Source: a virus. Taken from it: a stretch of DNA of 26,156 nt. A program made the translations under genes and the position numbers. The notes beneath the pieces were generated by a model, which worked only from the letters and a program-made list of their open reading frames with translations, ran no database searches and was not told where the DNA came from. Shown here in pieces: positions 4,889 to 11,624 of this stretch (its first letter is position 1; each line of letters begins with the position of its first letter). The stretch covers positions 1-26,156 of the IMG/VR virus record IMGVR_UViG_3300025137_000247. The stretch is one strand, 5' to 3'.

Positions 4889-5284
4889 TCAGTCTCCTTT
4901 TTGAGATGTGCCTAAATCCAATTTGTCGAGTTGTCGTTCGATGCGTAACGATCCTAATTCGTTGTTTGCAACACTCAATAACGTGCCACCTATGATGGCT
5001 CCGGCCTCGTCTGTCTCATACACGTAAAACGTGGTAGTCGTTATTGCTGTCTTGCTAATTCTTGCCGGTCTACGCTCACCGCCTACCTGTATCCAGCATG
5101 TTTGGTTCTCGTCGTATTTACTGCCAAAAAACACCGCACATCCGGCCAGTATATTCTCTATTGAGTTTTTCAAAAACAAGAGCGCAAAGCCAACCACAAA
5201 CAGCCATGAATACTGCTCTACCAGCAGACCGATACCGGACTGTTCACTAAATTTTTGTAGAGCCTCTGCTGCTTCTGTTTCCAT
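4889..5284 (-). CDS. Membrane protein with MscS-like layout
   Basis: A 131-residue protein with one long hydrophobic region at about 19-53 (YSWLFVVGFALLFLKNSIENILAG and AVFFG), then a soluble, strand-rich segment at 57-118 (CWIQVGGERRPARI, TTTTFYVYET, IGGTLLSVAN, LRIERQL). A pore helix with a NSIENILAG kink followed by a small beta domain recalls the TM3-beta region of mechanosensitive channels of the MscS type. That resemblance is my inference from layout, not a motif match. It has no strong ribosome site and may be translated by coupling with an overlapping upstream ORF. It could be a holin, a channel or an inner-membrane protein involved in lysis or superinfection exclusion. Confidence 0.68.
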   Translation of the reverse strand: METEAAEALQKFSEQSGIGLLVEQYSWLFVVGFALLFLKNSIENILAGCAVFFGSKYDENQTCWIQVGGERRPARISKTAITTTTFYVYETDEAGAIIGGTLLSVANNELGSLRIERQLDKLDLGTSQKGD

Positions 5285-5375
5285 CTTTTTTTGCCATCCG
5301 CGCTCTTGGACTACGCTTGTCTTTTAGACGCTTTCGGTGCAACAATTTTTCCAGCCAACTCCAAAAGCGGTTCAT
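5247..5375 (-). CDS. Possible 42-aa basic protein overlapping the membrane-protein gene
   Basis: A short ORF starting one base after the stop of the gene at 5377-5817 and overlapping the start of the gene at 4889-5284 by 38 bases in another frame. It begins MNRFWSWLEKLLHRKRLKDK, an aromatic and basic amphipathic helix, and ends in a basic tail. It fills what would otherwise be a 92-base gap in a nearly gapless operon, and would couple translation to the following gene. No ribosome site is evident and no family is recognised, so it is a tentative call. Confidence 0.4.
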   Translation of the reverse strand: MNRFWSWLEKLLHRKRLKDKRSPRARMAKKDGNRSSRGSTKI

Positions 5376-5376
5376 G

Positions 5377-5817
5377 CTATTTGTGGCCGGAAGTAGCCTT
5401 ATACACTTCAGCAAACATCACCGTTGTGAGCCAAACAATGACCCCGTAGACTGCCTCATGGCTCCAGAACTCCATCCATTTTTTATCAGCACCGTTTCGT
5501 GCAAATGGAAACCCGATAGTATGCCAAAGTTGGTATAGGATGGTTACGCATATAGCAGCACCGCCCGACCAGGCAGCAGCCTTTTTTGATTCATCTGCGG
5601 CTTTTTGCCGACGGCTTAACGTAATGATAGATCGCTTGGCAGATTTGAGTTCGCCCTGCAAATCATCGCGGTCACTTTTGTATTCTTTAGCCACGATGTT
5701 TTCGGATGAAACCATTTTACGCAGATGGTCGATCTCTTTCACCGCCTCAACGTAGAGTAGCCGTTGTCGCTCCGCAGACGGTATCTGTTCCGGAGGTGGA
5801 TATTTATTCGGACTCAT
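5377..5817 (-). CDS. Coiled-coil membrane protein, possible holin or spanin-like component
   Basis: A 146-residue protein. Residues 1-12 are proline-rich. About 15-80 form a charged helix with coiled-coil character (VEAVKEIDHLRKMV, DDLQGELKSAKRSIITL). Two hydrophobic segments follow at about 81-103 (AAWSGGAAICVTILYQLWHT) and 120-138 (AVYGVIVWLTTVMFAEVY), with a short basic loop between them. The long cytoplasmic-type coil followed by two membrane segments fits a holin or pore regulator better than a classical Rz. Its start overlaps the stop of the chaperone gene by one base (TGATG). It lies between the fibre genes and the small membrane proteins, where phage lysis genes are often found. Confidence 0.65.
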   Translation of the reverse strand: MSPNKYPPPEQIPSAERQRLLYVEAVKEIDHLRKMVSSENIVAKEYKSDRDDLQGELKSAKRSIITLSRRQKAADESKKAAAWSGGAAICVTILYQLWHTIGFPFARNGADKKWMEFWSHEAVYGVIVWLTTVMFAEVYKATSGHK

Positions 5818-6116
5818 CAGCTACCTAATGTGGGCCTTGTAGTTGGAAAATTACTGGTGCTTGGCCAATCTCTCAACTGTGTGCGATAAGTCATATAGGC
5901 ACTGCGTTGAGGGTGGTCAGATAAAGGCACAATAAAGTCTGTTTGCAATAATTCATTGTTACGCCATTCGCGTTGCCTGGCATTAATCATTCCTTGTGTT
6001 TCCTCTACTTCTCCATTCAATTCGTAAGACGCACCCGCAATGTTTTTACACCACTCTTCGTTGGCTATAATATTGTTAGTAGACCCATCGGCATATGTAA
6101 TTTTGTAGTTTGGCAT
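5817..6116 (-). CDS. Tail fibre assembly chaperone-like protein (Phage_tail_APC type)
   Basis: A 99-residue protein. The C-terminal part, RQREWRNNELLQTD then DHPQRSAYMTYRTQLRDWP and FPTTRP, fits the phage tail assembly chaperone family: paired RxWRxxELxxTD and YRxxLRDxP motifs at about 47-90. Such proteins are encoded just downstream of a fibre or adhesin gene and help it fold or attach. Here it directly follows the glycine-rich adhesin gene, with a five-base gap. The N-terminus (MPNYKITYADGST) is strand-like. GGGGTAG upstream serves as the ribosome site. Confidence 0.8.
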   Translation of the reverse strand: MPNYKITYADGSTNNIIANEEWCKNIAGASYELNGEVEETQGMINARQREWRNNELLQTDFIVPLSDHPQRSAYMTYRTQLRDWPSTSNFPTTRPTLGS

Positions 6117-6121
6117 TTTTT

Positions 6122-7141
6122 CTACCCCATACTTTCAGGAAAAATAATGACACTGCCTTTTCCACCTCGACCGCTATACCCTTCACCCGTTCCAGAAGTC
6201 TTTCCATTTAGACAACTTCCTCCACCGCCTCCTAACGTAGCTGACCCTGCATACAGGTAATCATAAGTTCCTGAGTCATCAGCTAGAGAATTTCCTCCGG
6301 CAAAAGCACCTGACGGATGTAGTGTGTTGATCGTAGACGACCTTCTGTAGTCAAAACCTTCATACGTAAAACTTTGAGCGTTGGCAGGAAAGTGGTTTTG
6401 TGCTGTTTCTCTGTTTGTGCTACTTATATAGGCACGAGAATCACCATTTGAAATAGTATACAAATCGCTGAATGGACTCATCACAGTGCTATATCCATCG
6501 TTACCTGAGTTATATCCGTATCGTAAATCAGTATCACCATATTGGTTACCCCCCTGCGAACCGTGCATCGAGCCACCGTCTCCAACATTCTGAGCGCCAT
6601 AACTCGCGTGGTAACCAACATTATCACCTGGCCGTCCAGTAGCAAACAATCCAACACTTCCACCTCCACTACATTTCCGTGTAGCACCAGAATTTGCAGA
6701 TGCACCCCCTGCTATGTTGGCTAAATTTCCTGTAGAACCTGCACTACCTCCAGTTGCACCCGTTGAGCTATCGCTTGTAGCAATCGTACCTGCTGATCCT
6801 CCATTAGCTGACATATTTGTTATATCACTACCCTCAAACGTAGTAGTTCCTCCGGCCTGACCTACAACAGCAGTAGTTCCTCCAGTTACATTACCCCCTG
6901 CTCCACAAGTCACGGTATAGGTAACGCCCGGATTTAATATTAGTCTGCTAATTGCCGTTGCCCCTGCTCCACCTCCGCTAAATCCTGAGTCACTATTTCC
7001 ACCTCCGGCACTTCCACTGCCACCTCCTCCAATACAATAAACTATTGCCTGGAATCTTACGCTCGGTGCGAAGGTAAGCGTGTGCATAAAAAGCATATTT
7101 GGTAAACCATTAGCACCCCCATCTTGTCCTAAAAACGCCAT
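6122..7141 (-). CDS. Glycine-rich receptor-binding adhesin / distal tail fibre protein
   Basis: A 339-residue protein extremely rich in Gly, Ser, Thr and Asn. After a non-repetitive N-terminus (1-35) it has glycine clusters: CIGGGGSGSAGGG near 36-48, GFSGGGAGATA, GQAGGTTTF, SGGGSVGLF and LGGGGGSC near the end. It closes with RGGKGSVIIF, a final strand common at the end of glycine-rich phage adhesins. The organisation resembles polyglycine-II sandwich adhesins such as T-even gp38 and environmental 'glycine-rich domain' fibres, whose loops between Gly clusters contact the host receptor. Location after the fibre gene and before its chaperone supports a tip or adhesin role. It probably determines host range and should evolve quickly. 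Confidence 0.82.
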   Translation of the reverse strand: MAFLGQDGGANGLPNMLFMHTLTFAPSVRFQAIVYCIGGGGSGSAGGGNSDSGFSGGGAGATAISRLILNPGVTYTVTCGAGGNVTGGTTAVVGQAGGTTTFEGSDITNMSANGGSAGTIATSDSSTGATGGSAGSTGNLANIAGGASANSGATRKCSGGGSVGLFATGRPGDNVGYHASYGAQNVGDGGSMHGSQGGNQYGDTDLRYGYNSGNDGYSTVMSPFSDLYTISNGDSRAYISSTNRETAQNHFPANAQSFTYEGFDYRRSSTINTLHPSGAFAGGNSLADDSGTYDYLYAGSATLGGGGGSCLNGKTSGTGEGYSGRGGKGSVIIFPESMG

Positions 7142-7153
7142 TCTATATCTCCT

Positions 7154-8974
7154 TTATAACGATGCCCAACCAATGGTTGAGTCAACATAAACTAATTGCA
7201 CACCTGCATTTTCAAGCAGTGTGCCGTCTTCAGCAGCACTGTTAATTTTTTCTGAGTTACGTCCTACGGTTATTGTGGCTGCTCCAACATTTTTTATTGT
7301 CACTGAATTACCTGCTGACGGGCTACTTGGCAGGGTAATGGTAAATGCGCTACTTGCATGGTTGCCAATTAACTGATCGCCTGATGATGCTGTATAGGTT
7401 GTTGTTTTTACAGCCCAAGCGTTGTATGCACCACCACCTGCATCTTGCCACGACATCACACCCGATCCGTTGGTGGTCAAAACTTGATCTGCATCTCCGT
7501 CTGAGTTGGGTAGTGTCAACGTTATGTCTGCTGTAGAGGCAGGGCCAATAAGGGTGACTTTATTTGTTCCATTATCTGAGTCCTCAAAAAACTCAAGGAA
7601 CCCTGCGCTTGTTGCACCATTTTTTAGTTGGATACCTGCGTTAGCTATTGGAGTAGTTAGCGTTGGGGTTGTAAGTGTTTTATTCGTAAATGTCTGTGTA
7701 GCTGCAATACCTGCTAAAGTGTCTGTTGAGGCAGGTAAAGTCAGCGTCACATCGCCACTAAATGCGCTATGTGCAGGTGCTTGGATTTGAGCGTAATGTG
7801 CATTTGAGCTTTCACAATAAAACTTAATCGTAGACTGTGTTCCACCGTTTTTAATGGCAATATCGCCCTGTGAAATGACCACTCCATTTGACGATCCACC
7901 AGCCGCTCCAATAGTTCCGGCTCCAGAAATGTTATTTGAATCGTCTATAATAACGGAGCTTGCCTGTACAGTTGACCCACCTGTTCCATTAGCCCTTGGC
8001 ACTGCATTATCTGTAGAGCCTACTGAACCTGATATGTCACCACTGGAAGCAGCACCCCATGCCGGAATACCAGAGTCCAGTTTTAATACTTGGCCATTTG
8101 AACCAACAGCTAAACGCACAAACGCACCACCTGATGACCTGTAGTAGATGTCTCCGGTAGCGTCAGAACCCACGTTAATCACAGGTGTGGTTAATGTTTT
8201 GTTGGTTAAAGTGTCTGTGGTTGCCTTACCGACTAGTGTATCAGCAGAATTTGGTAGCGTCAGTGTTACATCAGCAGTTGAGGCAGGGCCGATAAGCGTA
8301 ACAGCATTTGACCCATTGTCCGAGTCTTCATAAAACTTTACAAAACCTGCACTCGATGACCCGTTTTTGACATCAATACCAACAGATGCCGTCACAAGCC
8401 CTGTTACGCCCAACGTGCTACCTATCGTTGCTTGCCCTGCAATGGCTGTAACCCAAGATGTTGTGGTTGCATGGGGCGTAAGCGTTAGCCCTGTAACATA
8501 TGATCCGGCAGAGGCTATATCGTTGCCGAATGTAAGGACACCGCCATCGGCTATACCAACCTTCCATTCATCACCAGCATCGTCACCCTGATCAGCTTTC
8601 AACACTAACGCAAATGCTGCACCCTCTACCGCAGCGGCAATCTCCAGAGCATCGTTAGTTGTTTCATCATATTGTATAGTGATGTCATCGTTGCTACCCA
8701 GAGAAAGTGCCTTATTGTCTGCCAATTTTAACGTGCCGGACAGCGTTAAATTGTTTACCTGGTTCGATGCAGACGTATCGTCAAGGTCACGGCTTGAATC
8801 GACAACCAGTGCTTTTGATGCCGTAACCTGCCCGGCTGTTACACCTAAGTTGGACGCATCCAAGCCACCATTTATGGCTGACGAAGTTAGTAAATTGTCG
8901 AACTCGTTATTGAGTTGTGCAGCGGTTAAAACCGCGCCTGATGCAAATGTATGTACTCTGGATATGGAACCCAT
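7154..8974 (-). CDS. Modular tail fibre protein with internal repeats
   Basis: A 606-residue beta-rich protein low in cysteine and aromatic residues. The N-terminus, ISRVHTFASGAVLTAAQLNN, is the typical virion-attachment start of environmental tail fibres. Three related modules follow: about 200-265, 372-437 and 448-510. Each contains KNGxxSAGFxxFxEDSDNGxN or a variant, then VTLTLP, and two contain TFTNKTLTTP or TLTNKTLTTP. The C-terminus (about 515-606) forms a separate beta domain (AFTITLPSSPSAGNSVTIKN) common at the ends of fibre shafts. The first and third modules are most alike, and their DNA is also similar (7530-7635 and 8274-8380). It probably trimerises into a shaft carrying the adhesin encoded next. 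Confidence 0.86.
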   Translation of the reverse strand: MGSISRVHTFASGAVLTAAQLNNEFDNLLTSSAINGGLDASNLGVTAGQVTASKALVVDSSRDLDDTSASNQVNNLTLSGTLKLADNKALSLGSNDDITIQYDETTNDALEIAAAVEGAAFALVLKADQGDDAGDEWKVGIADGGVLTFGNDIASAGSYVTGLTLTPHATTTSWVTAIAGQATIGSTLGVTGLVTASVGIDVKNGSSSAGFVKFYEDSDNGSNAVTLIGPASTADVTLTLPNSADTLVGKATTDTLTNKTLTTPVINVGSDATGDIYYRSSGGAFVRLAVGSNGQVLKLDSGIPAWGAASSGDISGSVGSTDNAVPRANGTGGSTVQASSVIIDDSNNISGAGTIGAAGGSSNGVVISQGDIAIKNGGTQSTIKFYCESSNAHYAQIQAPAHSAFSGDVTLTLPASTDTLAGIAATQTFTNKTLTTPTLTTPIANAGIQLKNGATSAGFLEFFEDSDNGTNKVTLIGPASTADITLTLPNSDGDADQVLTTNGSGVMSWQDAGGGAYNAWAVKTTTYTASSGDQLIGNHASSAFTITLPSSPSAGNSVTIKNVGAATITVGRNSEKINSAAEDGTLLENAGVQLVYVDSTIGWASL

Positions 8975-8984
8975 TTTAGTTTAC

Positions 8985-11624
8985 CTATCTTGACGGAGGC
9001 AGTGTTGAACCTCCACCTGTCGGTGGCGGCGTTGTTGGATTTTCAAATCTTCCGGCTCGACTAAGCGTAGCCAAGATGTTACGTCGCGTTTCTTCTTCTT
9101 GCCCTTGCTCAACAGAACGATTCGTAGCCACGCCACCACGCAGAAGACTTTTCAATGTGGTGATCTCTTGACTGCCTACCGACTGTTCTAAGATTTCTCT
9201 CATTGTTCGCACTTCGGTAAGCGTCTTAGCACGATCAGCAGGGGTGATTTTGTCTATGGATTTACCCGTGCGCTCCGCAGACAACTTATTCAGCAAAGGC
9301 ACGTTACCGGCAGAAAGTATTTCTTCTAATCGACCTACACCTTGAGTAGCAAGATCAACGCCTTTACCCGGCAACGAAGACAACTCTGCTGCACCCGAAG
9401 GCGAGTAGAGATAACTTAAAGCCATGCCTCCATACTTTGGACTAAACCCTGCTAAAACAAGCGGAGCAGTAAAAACATTAAACACATTGTAACTAAGTGC
9501 TGCTCGACCGATCTGGCTTATTTCTGATTTTACAACCAAACCTTCACCAAATATGGGTCGCATACTAAGGCCAACTATTTTTGGCAGTAAATCCTGACGG
9601 CCAGTATCGTCAAGCAATACACGCAGATTTCTCAATGCAATCTCACGATCTGCACCGCCGAATGCGTTCAACATTGCCTTGATAACTGTTTGTGGGTTTT
9701 TACTTTGTCGCAAAACAGCAAGCGTTTCCTCACCGCCAAACTTCAGTTGCGGATCTTTCACGCCTAATGTTGCCTCTATGTCATCTAAGCGCGTAACGTA
9801 ATCTTCATACTCAGCCATAGCTGCTAAATACGGATTAGGCCCGGTTCCACTTACGCCAAGTTGCTTACGTACGTCTTGTGCATCGTATCTTTTAACTATT
9901 GCATCATAAACGATACCCCGTAACGTATTCAACTGACTTTGCGCTTGTCCTTCTGACACCTTTTGCAGTTTAGATATTCTTCTTTTTGCTAAATCCAATT
10001 CTGCTATACTGGCATTTTCCGGCAGATTAATCACATATTCAAACGCCTCCTTTACCGCAGCAACCCCCTGACCCATTGCCGGTATATCCGTGCCTCCGAA
10101 ATTGATGTTGTCCGGTTTAAATCCTTTTTCGCCTGGCGTAGCTGGTCGTTCCTTAAAAACCCTACCGCCTACAGGCCCCATTCCTATATCATCTGACACC
10201 GTTCCAAACTCAAATACTACACCTTGATCGCGTAAATTTGGATCTTCGATAATGGCTTGCCGTATGGAAGGCATGTTGGTTTTAACTTTGTTCATCTTCA
10301 ATGCTTGACGGGTATCCAGTGAACCGTCACGCATCTTTTCCGACCATTCATTTACCGCTGCGGTAAGTTCAGAAATAATTTCATCGCCTACCGTAACGTA
10401 ACGACTGCCTGTATCATACTCGCGGTTTGCCGCTTCAAGCATAATCTTACGTTGCGCCTGGTCATCAATGCGACTTATCCTGACAATCTCATCTATTACA
10501 TCAGAACCAAGACCTGTTGTGAAACCCATGAACTGAGCAACAAGTCCATCTGCTAATCCTTTTGTTTTAACCGGGCCAACCTGATCCATAGTGCGTTGAC
10601 CTACCTGTTCTGTTACAAACTCTTCTGCTTTTTTGTTCAAATCTTTTATAGACTCTAAAGCAGACCTTCCACGCTCACGTATTGTTTGACCTTTTCTTCC
10701 AAATATGTTTGCAAACCGACCATCAAACCCTTCTTGTGCAAACTCTTTAAAACCAGTTACTGCCTCTTGAAAGTTTTTAAACGTCTGTTGCGCCTGGCTA
10801 CCTTGATAGGCTTTAGCTATAGGCTTAAGAACAACTTCTTTGCCTACTTGTTTAATGCCTCCAAGTGCAGTTTTACCACCAAGCTGCGCTCCTTTTAACA
10901 TACCTCTACTAATTGCTGTTGTCGGATCAAAAAGCTGAGATGCCTTTTCAACTTTTTCTGCACCAGACGCGAACCTTTCTGCGCCTTCTCTTACTTGATC
11001 TGCACCGCGTTTACCGGCCTGTTTAGCAACTTGTCTTGCCGTTCGTTTAGCTATGTTTGCTCCTAATCCAGTGCCGCCAAACAATGTGCTAATTGCTGCC
11101 AATGGCCGATTCTGCAATCCTTCTCCGGTAAAATCTAATGTTCCATCCGGACTGCGAGTAAACCCAACATCAGCAAGCACACCTTCCTTCATTTCTCTTG
11201 CGACCTGTTTGCTCTCCGGAAAAATATTTGTTCCGGCCAACCCTTCAACAGCACCAATTCCAGCTTGCACCATTGTCTTTCCGGTTGTATACGGACTACT
11301 TAATGCTGTTAAAATATTCTTGCCTTCTTCTACTGCACTTTCCGGAAGATTTTGCGCTGTACCTAACGCAGAGAATCCTTCATCCGGTATAAACGGAGCA
11401 AATATTGGAGCGTCCTCTTCCGTGATCGTAATCTTTTGCGTTGGCGCATATCGCTTATGGTATTTTAGACCCAAAGATCGACTATCCACATCACGATACT
11501 TTGTAACGCCTTCGCTTTCTGCGGTTTGTTTTAAATATTCACCCAACTGTGTGTATGTCGGAGCTTCAATCTCCACTTGTGCATCCTGATCTCGCGTAGT
11601 TGTGACACGATTTTGTTCAGCCAT
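8985..11624 (-). CDS. Large internal virion / ejection protein candidate (879 aa)
   Basis: An 879-residue protein placed between the tail nozzle group and the fibres, where podoviruses encode internal ejection proteins. It is largely helical. About residues 185-230 are basic and amphipathic (IAKRTARQVAKQAGKRGADQ), and 708-742 form a hydrophobic stretch (SYNVFNVFTAPLVLAGF and GMALSYLY) that could insert into membranes. The C-terminus is Pro/Gly-rich (NPTTPPPTGGGSTLPP). No enzymatic motif is recognisable. The start overlaps the stop of the preceding gene (TAATG). The ejection-protein assignment rests on size, composition and position, not on a family match. Confidence 0.65.
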   Translation of the reverse strand: MAEQNRVTTTRDQDAQVEIEAPTYTQLGEYLKQTAESEGVTKYRDVDSRSLGLKYHKRYAPTQKITITEEDAPIFAPFIPDEGFSALGTAQNLPESAVEEGKNILTALSSPYTTGKTMVQAGIGAVEGLAGTNIFPESKQVAREMKEGVLADVGFTRSPDGTLDFTGEGLQNRPLAAISTLFGGTGLGANIAKRTARQVAKQAGKRGADQVREGAERFASGAEKVEKASQLFDPTTAISRGMLKGAQLGGKTALGGIKQVGKEVVLKPIAKAYQGSQAQQTFKNFQEAVTGFKEFAQEGFDGRFANIFGRKGQTIRERGRSALESIKDLNKKAEEFVTEQVGQRTMDQVGPVKTKGLADGLVAQFMGFTTGLGSDVIDEIVRISRIDDQAQRKIMLEAANREYDTGSRYVTVGDEIISELTAAVNEWSEKMRDGSLDTRQALKMNKVKTNMPSIRQAIIEDPNLRDQGVVFEFGTVSDDIGMGPVGGRVFKERPATPGEKGFKPDNINFGGTDIPAMGQGVAAVKEAFEYVINLPENASIAELDLAKRRISKLQKVSEGQAQSQLNTLRGIVYDAIVKRYDAQDVRKQLGVSGTGPNPYLAAMAEYEDYVTRLDDIEATLGVKDPQLKFGGEETLAVLRQSKNPQTVIKAMLNAFGGADREIALRNLRVLLDDTGRQDLLPKIVGLSMRPIFGEGLVVKSEISQIGRAALSYNVFNVFTAPLVLAGFSPKYGGMALSYLYSPSGAAELSSLPGKGVDLATQGVGRLEEILSAGNVPLLNKLSAERTGKSIDKITPADRAKTLTEVRTMREILEQSVGSQEITTLKSLLRGGVATNRSVEQGQEEETRRNILATLSRAGRFENPTTPPPTGGGSTLPPSR

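Noticed and set aside
5377-5817. A classical Rz spanin
   Set aside because: It has two C-terminal membrane segments rather than one N-terminal one, and no lipoprotein Rz1 partner is nested within or after it.
11053-11589. A 178-aa plus-strand ORF
   Set aside because: It is antisense to the 879-residue late gene and isolated from any plus-strand operon.
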